From Streptomyces sp. NBC_01224 (GTDB taxonomy: Bacteria; Actinomycetota; Actinomycetes; Streptomycetales; Streptomycetaceae): a DNA stretch of 64,000 nt. The stretch is taken from contig NZ_CP108529.1 of assembly GCF_036002945.1 (NCBI RefSeq), forward strand, positions 6,691,001 to 6,755,000, in the 5' to 3' direction. Below the pieces are notes generated by a model. The model was not told where the DNA came from. It searched no databases and saw nothing but the letters and a program-made list of their open reading frames with translations. The position numbers and the translations under genes were made by a program. Each line of letters begins with the position of its first letter. The first letter of the stretch is position 1. Below, one piece after another: positions 9,534 through 18,900 of this stretch.

Positions 9534-10328
9534 GTGGCCGGACCGACGACCGCCCAGCGCGGTGCAGCGCAGCAGGAGAACTCCCCGGCCCGCCCGCCGC
9601 GTCCGCGCACCGAAGGGCGCAGACCGCCCAGCCGCAGACAGCTGATCGTGATCGGTGTGCTCGTGCTGCTGCTCGCCTCCGGCGCAGTCTGGGCGCTCTA
9701 CGGCTCCTCCTGGCTCCGGGCCGAACAGGTCAGGACCACCGGTGTCGACGTACTGACACCGGCCGAGGTGGAAGCCGCGGCGGCGGTACCGATCGGGGCT
9801 CCGCTGATCTCCGTGGACACCGACGCCGTCGCCGACCGGTTGCGCCGGAAGTTGCCTCGTATCGACTCGGTGGATGTCGTACGGTCATGGCCGCACGGAA
9901 TCGGACTTAAGGTGATCGAACGACAGCCGGTCCTGCTGGTGAAAAAGGGTGCAAAGTTCATTGAAGTGGACGCGAAAGGCGTGCGCTTCGCAACGGTGGA
10001 CAAGTCGCCCGGACATGTACCGCTGCTGGAATTGACGCCTGGTCAGTCCGCGAGTCTGCGCCGCTTCGGCAGCGCCCGGCTGGTGCGGGAAGCGGTCCGG
10101 GTCGCGGGTGAACTTCCGGCCGGTGTCGCCAAGGACACCAAGGTCGTACGGGTCACCTCGTACGACTCGATCTCTCTGGAACTCACCCGGGGTCGCACGG
10201 TGGTCTGGGGCAGCGGTGAAGAAGGTCCGGTGAAGGCAAGAGTCCTCACCGCTCTCATGAAAGTCGCGCCCAAAGCGGGACACTTCGACGTGAGTGCACC
10301 CACCGCCCCTGCGGCATCGGGCAGTTGA
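9534..10328 (+). CDS. ftsQ: FtsQ/DivIB divisome protein with POTRA domain
   Basis: FtsQ is a bitopic divisome protein linking the Z ring to septal synthesis. A basic, proline-rich cytoplasmic tail of about 38 residues is followed by one membrane helix (LIVIGVLVLLLASGAVWALY). A POTRA domain follows (WLRAEQVRTTGVDVLTPAEV to KVIERQPVLLV), then the FtsQ/DivIB beta domain. The GTG start is preceded by AAGGAG with good spacing. Downstream lies a 277-base gap holding the ftsZ control region, so ftsZ can also be transcribed independently. Confidence 0.93.
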   Translation: MAGPTTAQRGAAQQENSPARPPRPRTEGRRPPSRRQLIVIGVLVLLLASGAVWALYGSSWLRAEQVRTTGVDVLTPAEVEAAAAVPIGAPLISVDTDAVADRLRRKLPRIDSVDVVRSWPHGIGLKVIERQPVLLVKKGAKFIEVDAKGVRFATVDKSPGHVPLLELTPGQSASLRRFGSARLVREAVRVAGELPAGVAKDTKVVRVTSYDSISLELTRGRTVVWGSGEEGPVKARVLTALMKVAPKAGHFDVSAPTAPAASGS

Positions 10329-10605
10329 CGCACATTTGGCCTGGCCAGCACCCTGGTTGGTCAGCGCTACGGGTGATCACATAGGGTGAAAAGAAAAACG
10401 GGAGGTTCGGCGTGTTCGTTGAACGTGCGCCACTTGTCGACTTAGTGTCCTGTTCGGAAGAGTCCATGAAGCAGACACACTGGTAACCCTAAACTTCAAC
10501 GTTAGGGTTTGGGTCGGCGTTTCGGACCGCCCCAATCGGCATCCGTCGTCGCGGCGGTACTACCGCAAAGCGACGACACGTAACTCGAGGCGAGAGGCCT
10601 TCGAC
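10329..10605 (+). promoter_or_regulatory. ftsQ-ftsZ intergenic control region (ftsZ promoters)
   Basis: This is the longest gap inside the dcw cluster, and in Streptomyces it is where multiple ftsZ promoters lie, including a sporulation-induced one (established knowledge). Visible elements are TAGTGT at 10443-10448, which matches a motif I recall from the S. griseus sporulation promoter; GTGTC at 10445-10449 and GACAC at 10474-10478, both matching the short WhiA recognition motif in opposite orientations; and an inverted repeat AACCCTAA / TTAGGGTT spanning about 10484-10508. The stretch 10380-10400 is unusually A-rich for this genome. Assignment of individual promoters is inference. Confidence 0.6.
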
Positions 10606-11820
10606 GTGGCAGCACCGCAGAACTACCTCGCAGTCATCAAGGTCATCGGTGTCGGCGGCGGTGGTGTCAATGCCATCAACCGAATGATCGAGGTCGGTCT
10701 CAAGGGCGTCGAGTTCATCGCGATCAACACTGATGCGCAAGCCCTGTTGATGAGCGACGCCGACGTCAAGCTCGACGTCGGCCGCGAACTCACCCGCGGC
10801 CTCGGCGCCGGGGCCAACCCGGCCGTCGGTCGCAAGGCGGCAGAGGACCACCGTGAGGAGATCGAGGAGGTCCTCAAGGGGGCCGACATGGTCTTCGTCA
10901 CCGCCGGAGAGGGTGGCGGCACCGGCACCGGCGGCGCACCCGTCGTGGCCAACATCGCGCGCTCGCTCGGCGCCCTGACGATCGGCGTGGTCACCCGCCC
11001 GTTCACCTTCGAGGGCCGTCGACGCGCGAACCAGGCGGAGGACGGCATCGCCGAGCTCCGCGAAGAGGTCGACACCCTCATCGTCATTCCCAATGACCGA
11101 CTGCTGTCCATCTCGGACCGTCAGGTCAGCGTGCTCGACGCGTTCAAGTCGGCCGACCAGGTACTGCTCTCGGGTGTCCAGGGCATCACCGACCTCATCA
11201 CGACCCCGGGTCTGATCAACCTCGACTTCGCCGACGTCAAGTCGGTCATGTCCGAGGCCGGATCGGCACTCATGGGCATCGGTTCCGCCCGCGGCGACGA
11301 CCGCGCGGTGGCCGCCGCGGAGATGGCGATCTCCTCGCCGCTCCTGGAGGCGTCCATCGACGGCGCCCGCGGTGTCCTGCTCTCCATCTCCGGCGGCAGC
11401 GACCTCGGTCTCTTCGAGATCAACGAGGCGGCCCAGCTGGTGAGCGAGGCGGCGCACCCCGAGGCGAACATCATCTTCGGTGCGGTCATCGATGACGCAC
11501 TGGGCGACGAAGTACGCGTCACTGTGATCGCAGCGGGCTTCGATGGCGGACAGCCGCCGGCCCGTCGCGAGAACGTCCTGGGCGCGAACGCCACCAAGCG
11601 TGAGGAGCCGGCCCCGCCGGTCCGCAGTGCCGAGCCCGTGCGCCAGACCGGCGGACTGGGCTCCGTGCCCACGCGGGAGGAGCCCCCGGTCCAGGCCGAG
11701 CCCGTTTCGGCGGTCGGCGAGAGCCATCTGCCGCCGGTCGCTCCGCCGCACATCCCGCCGGCCCGTCCCTACCAGGATTCCCAGGCCGAAGAGCTGGATG
11801 TTCCGGACTTCTTGAAGTGA
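10606..11820 (+). CDS. ftsZ: FtsZ, tubulin-like cell division GTPase
   Basis: FtsZ polymerises at division sites and drives vegetative cross-wall and sporulation septum assembly. The 404-residue protein has the GTP-binding glycine box GGGTGTGG near residues 103-110, preceded by the KVIGVGGGGVNAINRM nucleotide-binding start. A variable proline-rich linker (about 320-390) leads to the C-terminal peptide ELDVPDFLK, which binds SepF in actinobacteria lacking FtsA. The GTG start follows GAGGCGAGAGG. The stop overlaps the start of the next gene by four bases. Confidence 0.98.
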   Translation: MAAPQNYLAVIKVIGVGGGGVNAINRMIEVGLKGVEFIAINTDAQALLMSDADVKLDVGRELTRGLGAGANPAVGRKAAEDHREEIEEVLKGADMVFVTAGEGGGTGTGGAPVVANIARSLGALTIGVVTRPFTFEGRRRANQAEDGIAELREEVDTLIVIPNDRLLSISDRQVSVLDAFKSADQVLLSGVQGITDLITTPGLINLDFADVKSVMSEAGSALMGIGSARGDDRAVAAAEMAISSPLLEASIDGARGVLLSISGGSDLGLFEINEAAQLVSEAAHPEANIIFGAVIDDALGDEVRVTVIAAGFDGGQPPARRENVLGANATKREEPAPPVRSAEPVRQTGGLGSVPTREEPPVQAEPVSAVGESHLPPVAPPHIPPARPYQDSQAEELDVPDFLK

Positions 11821-12575
11821 TAGGTCCGCACCACGCAGTGCCCGCAGTGTCTTCAGTACCCTCGGGGGGTCGCGCGCACTTCGCCTTCACCGACAGGTGG
11901 GGCGGGGTGAGCGCCGCTCCGTACGAGGAGCTCAACCTCGGCGGCGCGGTCGGAGACGACCCCGCCGCCGTTCTGGCCAATCGGGAGCGCGCCGCGCGGG
12001 CCCTCGGTCTGGACCCGGCGCAGGTCGTCTGGATGAACCAGGTGCACGGGCGGGATGTCGCGGTCGTCGACGGCCCGTGGGGAGACGCTTCGGAAATCCC
12101 CGCGGTGGACGCGGTGGTGACCGCACGGCGCGGACTCCCGCTCGCCGTGCTCACCGCCGACTGCACCCCCGTACTGCTCGCCGACCCGGTCGCCGGGATC
12201 GCGGCGGCAGCGCACGCGGGCCGTCCCGGTCTGGTCGCCGGAGTCGTCCCCGCCGCGGTCGAGGCCATGATCGGGCTCGGCGCCGAGCCTTCCCGGATCA
12301 TCGCCCGCACCGGACCGGCGGTCTGCGGACGGTGCTACGAAGTCCCGTCCCGGATGCGTGCAGAGGTCGCAGAGAGTGTCCCGGCCTCATGGTCCGAGAC
12401 CAGCTGGGGCACCCCGGCTGTGGATGTCACCGCCGGGGTCCACGCCCAGCTCGAAGCCCTCGGGGTCCGGGACCGGCAGGCATCTGCGGTCTGCACCCTC
12501 GAATCGGGCGACCACTTCTCGTACCGCCGCGACCGCACCACCGGGCGGCTCGCCGGATATGTCTGGTTGGACTGA
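11817..12575 (+). CDS. pgeF: YlmD/PgeF-type laccase-fold peptidoglycan editing protein
   Basis: This belongs to the multicopper-polyphenol-oxidase-fold family (YfiH/YlmD). E. coli PgeF prevents L-Ser misincorporation into the muropeptide stem and other members have purine nucleoside phosphorylase activity (family knowledge). The metal/active-site positions appear as NQVHGRDV, LTADCTPVLLAD and AAAHAGRPG. The last differs from the common HAGWRG form because Trp-Arg is replaced by Arg-Pro. The GTG start overlaps the ftsZ stop (GTGA), implying coupled translation and a link to division. 252 residues is normal length. Confidence 0.85.
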   Translation: MIGPHHAVPAVSSVPSGGRAHFAFTDRWGGVSAAPYEELNLGGAVGDDPAAVLANRERAARALGLDPAQVVWMNQVHGRDVAVVDGPWGDASEIPAVDAVVTARRGLPLAVLTADCTPVLLADPVAGIAAAAHAGRPGLVAGVVPAAVEAMIGLGAEPSRIIARTGPAVCGRCYEVPSRMRAEVAESVPASWSETSWGTPAVDVTAGVHAQLEALGVRDRQASAVCTLESGDHFSYRRDRTTGRLAGYVWLD

Positions 12576-12581
12576 TAGGGC

Positions 12582-13301
12582 ATGACGGACCGTAAGACTC
12601 AACTCGCCGAAAATCTGGCACGGGTGCAGGAACGCATTGCTTCCGCCTGTATCGCCGCCGGCCGCAAACCGGAAGAAGTGACCCTCATCGTGGTCACCAA
12701 GACCTACCCCGCGAGCGATGTGCGGATTCTGCATGAACTCGGTGTGCGTCATGTCGCAGAGAATCGTGACCAGGACGCGGCACCCAAGGCAGCCGAATGT
12801 GCGGATCTGTCGCTCACATGGCACTTTGTCGGTCAATTGCAGACGAACAAGGTTCGTTCTGTAGCTAGTTATGCCGATGTCGTGCAGTCGGTAGATCGGA
12901 TCAAACTGGTCACGGCTCTCTCGTCGGCGGCCGTGCGTGAGGGGCGTGAACTCGGCTGCCTCATCCAGGTCGCACTCGACGCGGAGAGCGGCGAGCGGGG
13001 CGACCGGGGCGGCGTCGCGTCGGACGGGATCGAGGAGTTGGCCGCCGCGGTCGAAGCCGCGCCCGGACTGCGGCTCGGTGGTCTGATGACCGTCGCGCCG
13101 CTCGCCGGACCGTACGCGGGACGGCAACGCGCCGCCTTCGACCGGCTGATGGAATTCTCATCCCGCCTGCGCGGGAACCATCCGGCTGCGAACATGGTCT
13201 CTGCAGGGATGAGCTCGGACCTCGAGGAAGCGGTTGCGGCCGGAGCGACACATGTGCGCGTCGGTACGGCGGTACTCGGAGTCCGACCGAGGCTCGGGTA
13301 A
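12582..13301 (+). CDS. ylmE: YggS/YlmE family PLP-binding protein
   Basis: This is a single-domain alanine-racemase-like TIM barrel of the PLP homeostasis family (COG0325). It carries pyridoxal phosphate on the lysine in VTKTYPASDV but is not known to have a robust catalytic activity. Conserved segments LTWHFVGQLQTNKVR, GLMTVAP and MGSS-like MSSDLEEAVAAGATHVRVG are visible in 239 residues. It starts six bases after pgeF and precedes sepF, the gene order found around ftsZ in many Gram-positive bacteria, so a role tied to envelope growth is likely but unproven. Confidence 0.9.
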   Translation: MTDRKTQLAENLARVQERIASACIAAGRKPEEVTLIVVTKTYPASDVRILHELGVRHVAENRDQDAAPKAAECADLSLTWHFVGQLQTNKVRSVASYADVVQSVDRIKLVTALSSAAVREGRELGCLIQVALDAESGERGDRGGVASDGIEELAAAVEAAPGLRLGGLMTVAPLAGPYAGRQRAAFDRLMEFSSRLRGNHPAANMVSAGMSSDLEEAVAAGATHVRVGTAVLGVRPRLG

Positions 13302-13427
13302 CGTCGCCAAGCAAGTCGGACCACAGCAGAAAATATGGTCATTCCCGCCTTTGGCGGGCAGGCCTCAGTGGATCGCGGGGCACTTGGTGACAGATGCCGA
13401 TCCACCACAGAGCGGAGGACTCAGAGC

Positions 13428-14045
13428 ATGGCCGGCGCGATGCGCAAGATGGCGGTCTACCTCGGCCTCGTGGAGGACGATGGGTACGACGGTCCGGGGT
13501 TCGACCCCGACGACGAATTCGAACCCGAGCCGGAGCCCGAGCGCGACCGGCGGCGGCACCAGCCCGCGCATCAGGTGGAGCGGGACCGGGAAAGGGGCGA
13601 ACCGGTACGAGTGGTGCAGCCTCCCGCGCAGCGGGAGCCGGTTCAGATTCCGGCGGAGAGGGAGCGACCCGCCCGAATCGCCCCCGTGGCATCCATCACA
13701 CCTGAACGCCCGAACATGGAGAAGAACGCACCGGTGATCATGCCCAAGGTTGTGTCCGAGCGGGAGCCCTACCGCATCACCACGCTGCACCCCAGGACCT
13801 ACAACGAGGCCCGTACCATCGGGGAACACTTCCGTGAGGGCACTCCGGTGATCATGAATCTCACGGAGATGGACGATACGGACGCAAAGCGACTTGTCGA
13901 CTTTGCCGCAGGACTCGTCTTCGGTCTCCATGGCAGCATTGAGCGCGTGACGCAGAAGGTGTTCCTGTTGTCGCCTGCTAACGTCGATGTCACGGCGGAG
14001 GACAAGGCCCGCATTGCTGAGGGCGGATTCTTCAACCAGAGCTGA
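13428..14045 (+). CDS. sepF: SepF, Z-ring membrane anchor
   Basis: SepF binds the FtsZ C-terminal tail and tethers it to the membrane. The 205-residue product has the N-terminal amphipathic anchor MAGAMRKMAVYLGL, an acidic and charged linker to about residue 105, and a C-terminal SepF/DUF552 domain (HPRTYNEARTIGEHFREG through FAAGLVFGLHGSIERVTQKVFLLSP). The ATG is fixed by GGAGGA eight bases upstream; the open frame extends 93 bases further but has no ribosome site there. A short CCCGCC/GGCGGG hairpin sits in the ylmE-sepF gap near 13347-13361. Confidence 0.94.
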   Translation: MAGAMRKMAVYLGLVEDDGYDGPGFDPDDEFEPEPEPERDRRRHQPAHQVERDRERGEPVRVVQPPAQREPVQIPAERERPARIAPVASITPERPNMEKNAPVIMPKVVSEREPYRITTLHPRTYNEARTIGEHFREGTPVIMNLTEMDDTDAKRLVDFAAGLVFGLHGSIERVTQKVFLLSPANVDVTAEDKARIAEGGFFNQS

Positions 14046-14115
14046 GAACACGACACCGGGAACGACCCGGCCGTAAGGCCGGAGCTACGAGAGTCAGGGG
14101 AGAGGGAAGCGCGAA

Positions 14116-14400
14116 ATGGGCGTCGCACTGCAGGTTGTCTATATCGCGTTGATGTGTTTCCTCATCGTGCTGATCTTCCGGCTGGTCATGGACTACGTCT
14201 TCCAGTTCGCACGTTCATGGCAGCCCGGCAAGCCGATGGTGGTCATACTTGAGGCCACCTACACTGTCACGGATCCACCGCTCAAGCTTCTGCGGCGGTT
14301 CATCCCGCCGCTGCGTCTCGGGGGCGTGGCACTCGACCTGTCCTTCTTCGTTCTGATGATCATCGTCTACATCCTGATCAGCATCGTGATCAGGCTGTGA
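14116..14400 (+). CDS. ylmG: YggT family membrane protein (YlmG)
   Basis: The 94-residue protein has two membrane helices, at about residues 5-28 and 70-92, matching the YggT/YlmG family, which is conserved beside sepF and divIVA and implicated in division or membrane organisation. The segment RPWQ-like FARSWQPGKPM followed by TDPPLKLLRRFIPPLRLGGVALDLSF is the family signature. A purine-rich GGGGAGAGGGAAG precedes the ATG. A small GGCC hairpin lies in the gap after sepF. Confidence 0.9.
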   Translation: MGVALQVVYIALMCFLIVLIFRLVMDYVFQFARSWQPGKPMVVILEATYTVTDPPLKLLRRFIPPLRLGGVALDLSFFVLMIIVYILISIVIRL

Positions 14401-14449
14401 GCGATACGGTCTTGCCGACTGCCGACGACTACGTAGAGGTGAAGAAGAG

Positions 14450-15592
14450 ATGCCGCTGACCCCCGAGGACGTGCGGAACAAGCAGTTCACGACCGTCCGT
14501 CTCCGAGAAGGCTATGACGAGGACGAGGTCGATGCCTTCCTCGACGAGGTCGAGTCCGAGCTGACCCGCCTGCTCCGTGAGAACGAGGACCTGCGCGCCA
14601 AGCTGGCCGCCGCCACGCGTGCCGCCGCGCAGAACCAGCAGCAGGGGATGCGTAAGCCGGAGCCGCAGGACCGGCCCGGGGCACCTGTGCCCGCCGCCAT
14701 ATCGGGTCCGCCGGTCCAGCAGCAGCCCCCGCAGATGGGTCCGCCCCAGCTGCCCGGTGGTGCTCCGCAGCTGCCCGCCGGTCCCAGCGGTCACGGTCCT
14801 GGTCCCCAGGGCCAGCACGGCCCCGGCCCGCAGGGCCCGCACGGCCCCGGCCCGATGCAGGGCGGTCCCATGGGTGGCCCGATGGGCGGCCCCATGGGCG
14901 GTCACGCCCCGCAGCAGCAGATGCAGCAGATGCAGCAGCCGCCGCAGATGCAGCAGCCCGGTCAGGGCCCCGGTGGCGACAGCGCTGCCCGTGTCCTCTC
15001 GCTCGCACAGCAGACCGCCGACCAGGCGATCGCGGAGGCCCGTTCCGAGGCCAACAAGATCGTCGGTGAGGCGCGCAGCCGTGCCGAGGGCCTGGAGCGG
15101 GACGCGCGTGCCAAGGCGGATGCGCTGGAGCGGGACGCGCAGGAGAAGCACCGCGTGGCGATGGGCTCGCTGGAGTCGGCCCGCGCGACGCTGGAGCGCA
15201 AGGTCGAGGACCTGCGTGGCTTCGAGCGCGAGTACCGGACCCGGCTGAAGTCCTACCTGGAGAGCCAGCTGCGTCAGCTGGAGACCCAGGCCGACGACTC
15301 GCTGGCCCCGCCGCGGACCCCGGCGACCGCTTCGCTGCCGCCGTCGCCCTCGCTGGCTCCGGCCGGTGCGGGTGCCATGGGTCACACCATGGGCGGCAAC
15401 CACGGCGGTCACGGCAACCAGCAGATGGGCGGCAACCCGTCCATGAGCGGTGGGCCCTCGTACGGTGGCCAGCAGCAGATGTCGCCGGCGATGACCCAGC
15501 CGATGGCGCCGGTGCGGCCGCAGGCGCCGCAGCCGATGCAGCAGGCTCCTTCGCCGATGCGCGGGTTCCTGATCGACGAGGACGACAACTGA
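14450..15592 (+). CDS. divIVA: DivIVA, polar growth determinant
   Basis: DivIVA is a cytoskeletal coiled-coil protein that marks hyphal tips and is essential for polar growth in Streptomyces. The N-terminal lipid-binding domain (PLTPEDVRNKQFTTVRLREGYDEDEVDAFLDEVE, residues 2-35) is followed by a first coiled coil. A long low-complexity linker rich in Gly, Pro, Gln and Met (about residues 75-180, with tandem GPGPQGPH and GGPMGGPM units) leads to a second coiled coil (about 185-285). The tail is flexible and Gln/Pro-rich. The 380-residue length agrees with streptomycete orthologues. It is the last gene of the cluster and is followed by a strong terminator. Confidence 0.97.
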   Translation: MPLTPEDVRNKQFTTVRLREGYDEDEVDAFLDEVESELTRLLRENEDLRAKLAAATRAAAQNQQQGMRKPEPQDRPGAPVPAAISGPPVQQQPPQMGPPQLPGGAPQLPAGPSGHGPGPQGQHGPGPQGPHGPGPMQGGPMGGPMGGPMGGHAPQQQMQQMQQPPQMQQPGQGPGGDSAARVLSLAQQTADQAIAEARSEANKIVGEARSRAEGLERDARAKADALERDAQEKHRVAMGSLESARATLERKVEDLRGFEREYRTRLKSYLESQLRQLETQADDSLAPPRTPATASLPPSPSLAPAGAGAMGHTMGGNHGGHGNQQMGGNPSMSGGPSYGGQQQMSPAMTQPMAPVRPQAPQPMQQAPSPMRGFLIDEDDN

Positions 15593-15633
15593 GCCGGGTA
15601 CGCGCGGTGAGCGCGTAGCCGTCGGCAGGCTGA

Positions 15634-15675
15634 GGGCCGGGCCCCGGGGTTTTCTCCCCGGGGCCCGGCCCTTTT
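15634..15675 (+). terminator. Rho-independent terminator after divIVA
   Basis: A perfect 16-bp G+C stem (left arm 15634-15649, right arm 15656-15671) encloses a six-base TTTTCT loop and is followed by TTTT. It closes the dcw transcript 41 bases after divIVA. Confidence 0.9.
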
Positions 15676-15715
15676 GCTGTTGGTGGGGGTGCGGCGGGCC
15701 TGTTCCTCGACCCGT

Positions 15716-15860
15716 CCCTTCCCGAACCGGGGGCTCCGCCCCAGACCCCACGCCTCAAATGCCGACGAGGCTGAATCTCACGTCGCGCCCGGCACGATCA
15801 AGCCCCTCCGGCAATTGAGGAACGGGAGTTGGGGGGCGGAGCCCCCGGTTACGGGAAGGG
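15716..15860. repeat. Streptomyces-type palindromic intergenic repeat, full copy
   Basis: An imperfect inverted repeat of about 145 bases lies between divIVA and ileS. Its outer arms, 15716-15742 (CTTCCCGAACCGGGGGCTCC core) and 15833-15860, are complementary apart from one extra A. Inner segments CCTCAAATGCCG and CGGCAATTGAGG are also nearly complementary. A related partial copy lies near 43.3 kb. Such elements are scattered between streptomycete genes; their function is unknown. The rest of the divIVA-ileS gap holds nothing else recognisable. Confidence 0.7.
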
Positions 15861-15929
15861 GCGGGTGGGGGAGAACGCCGGAGGCCCGCCCGGAGCACTT
15901 GTTCCGGGCGGGCCTCCGATGGGCTTGGG

Positions 15930-18900
15930 CTACTGCTCCGTCTTGCGGAGGCGGAACGTCAGGGACAGGCCCTCGTCCTCGAACGGGGCGCCGTATGCCT
16001 CGTCCGCCTCGCCCTGGGCGTAGTCCAGCGCCAGAACCTCGTCCGCGATCAGGGCCGCGTGCTCGGTCAGGGCTTCCACCGTGGCGGGGGAGGTGGATGT
16101 CCAGCGGACGGCGATGCGGTCCGCGACGTCCAGGCCGCTGTTCTTGCGGGCCTCCTGGATGAGGCGGATCGCGTCACGGGCGAGGCCCGCGCGTCGCAGT
16201 TCCGGGGTGATCTCCAGGTCCAGGGCGACCGTCGCACCCGAGTCGGACGCCACCGACCAGCCCTCGCGCGGCGTCTCGGTGATGATCACCTCGTCGGGGG
16301 AGAGAGTGACCGTCTCGCCGTCCACCTCGACCGACGCCGTGCCCTCGCGCAGGGCCAGCGAGAGGGCTGCCGCGTCGGCGTTCGCGACGGCCTTGGCGAC
16401 CGCCTGGACGCCCTTGCCGAACCGCTTGCCGAGCGCACGGAAGTTCGCCTTCGCGGTGGTGTCGACCAGCGAACCGCCGACTTCGGAGAGGGAGGCCAGC
16501 GAGGAGACGTTCAGCTCCTCCGTGATCTGGGCGTGCAGCTCGGGGGAGAGGGACTCGAAGCCCGCCGCCGCGACCAGGGCCCTGGACAGCGGCTGACGGG
16601 TCTTGACTCCCGACTCGGCACGGGTGGCCCGGCCCAGCTCGACCAGGCGGCGCACCAGCGCCATCTGGGTGGAGAGCGTCGGGTCGATCGCCGCGAGGTC
16701 CGCCTTGGGCCAGGTGGAGAGGTGGACCGACTCGGGGGCGTCCGGGGTGACCGGAGCCACCAGGTCCTGCCAGACCCGCTCGGTGATGAACGGGGTGAGC
16801 GGGGCCATCAGCCGGGTCACCGTTTCGATGACCTCGTGCAGGGTGCGCAGGGCCGCCTTGTCGCCCTGCCAGAAGCGGCGGCGCGAGCGGCGTACGTACC
16901 AGTTGGACAGATCGTCGACGAACGCGGACAGGAGCTTGCCGGCGCGCTGGGTGTCGTAACCCTCCAGAGCCTGCGTGACCTGGTCCACCAGCGCGTTCAG
17001 CTCGCTCAGCAGCCAGCGGTCCAGGACCGTGCGGTCCGCGGGGGCGGGGTCGGCCGCGGTCGGCGCCCAGTTCGACGTACGGGCGTACAGGGCCTGGAAG
17101 GCGACCGTGTTCCAGTACGTCAGGAGGGTCTTGCGGACGACCTCCTGGATCGTGTTGTGGCCGACGCGGCGCGCCGCCCACGGGGAGCCGCCCGCCGCCA
17201 TGAACCAGCGCACCGCGTCCGCGCCGTGCTGATCCATGAGGGGGATCGGCTGCAGGATGTTCCCGAGGTGCTTGGACATCTTGCGGCCGTCCTCGGCGAG
17301 GATGTGGCCCAGGCAGACCACGTTCTCGTACGACGACTTGTCGAAGACCAGCGTGCCGACCGCCATCAGCGTGTAGAACCAGCCACGGGTCTGGTCGATG
17401 GCCTCCGAGATGAACTGCGCCGGGTAGCGGCTCTCGAAGATCTCCTTGTTCCTGTACGGGTAGCCCCACTGCGCGAACGGCATCGAGCCCGAGTCGTACC
17501 AGGCGTCGATGACCTCGGGGACGCGGTACGCCTCCAGCTGGCAGTTCTCGTGCGAGCACGTGAACGTGATCTCGTCGATGAACGGGCGGTGCGGGTCGAG
17601 ACCGGAGAGATCGGCGCCGGTGAGCTCGCTCAGCTCGGCGCGCGAGCCGACGCAGGTGAGGTGGCTGTCCTCGCAGCGCCAGATCGGCAGCGGGGTGCCC
17701 CAGTAGCGGTTGCGGGACAGTGCCCAGTCGACGTTGTTGTTGAGCCAGTCACCGAAGCGGCCGTGCTTGACCGAGTCCGGGAACCAGTTCGTCTTCTCGT
17801 TCTCTTCGAGGAGCCGGCCCTTGATGGCGGTCGTACGGATGTACCAGGACGGCTGCGCGTAGTAGAGCAGCGCGGTGTGGCAGCGCCAGCAGTGCGGGTA
17901 GCTGTGCTCGTACGGGACGTGCCGGAAGAGCTTGCCGCGGGAGGCCAGGTCCTCGGTGAGCGCCTCGTCGGCCTTCTTGAAGAAGACGCCGCCGACCAGC
18001 GGCAGGTCCTCCTCGAAGGTGCCGTCGGGGCGGACCGGGTTCACGACCGGGAGGCCGTACGCCTTGCAGACGACGAGGTCGTCGGCGCCGAAGGCGGGGG
18101 ACTGGTGGACCAGACCCGTACCGTCCTCGGTCGTCACGTACTCGGCGTTGACGATGTAATGCGCCTCGGCCGGGAAGTCCACGAGGGTGAACGGCCGCTC
18201 GTACGTCCAGCGCTCCATCTCGCGGCCGGTGAAGGTCTGACCGGTGGTCTCCCAGCCCTCGCCCAGCGCCTTCTCGACGAGCGGCTGCGCGACGACGAGC
18301 TTCTCCTCGCCGTTGGTCGCGACGACGTAGGTGACGTCGGGGTGCGCGGCGACGGCGGTGTTGGAGACCAGGGTCCAGGGGGTGGTCGTCCAGACGAGGA
18401 GCGAGGCATCGCCGGCCAGCGGGCCGGAGGTGAGCGGGAAGCGTACGAAGACCGACGGGTCGACCACGGTCTCGTAACCCTGCGCCAGCTCGTGGTCCGA
18501 GAGGCCGGTGCCGCAGCGGGGGCACCAGGGGGCGACGCGGTGGTCCTGGACCAGCAGGCCCTTGTTGAAGATCTCCTTCAGCGACCACCACACCGACTCG
18601 ACGTACTCGGGGTCCATCGTGCGATAGGCGTCGTCGAGGTCGACCCAGTAGCCCATCCGGGTCGTGAGCTCGGTGAACGCGTCGGTGTGACGGGTCACGG
18701 ACTCGCGGCACCTGGCGTTGAACTCGGCGATGCCGTACGCCTCGATGTCCTTCTTGCCGTTGAAGCCCAGCTCCTTCTCGACCGCGAGCTCGACCGGCAG
18801 TCCGTGGCAGTCCCAGCCGGCCTTGCGGCCGACGTGGTAGCCCTGCATGGTGCGGAAGCGGGGGAAGACGTCCTTGAAGACGCGGGCCTCGATGTGGTGG

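Noticed and set aside
14785..14975. Tandem repeats inside divIVA considered as a CRISPR or minisatellite
   Set aside because: They encode the Gly/Pro/Gln/Met linker in frame and lack regular spacers.
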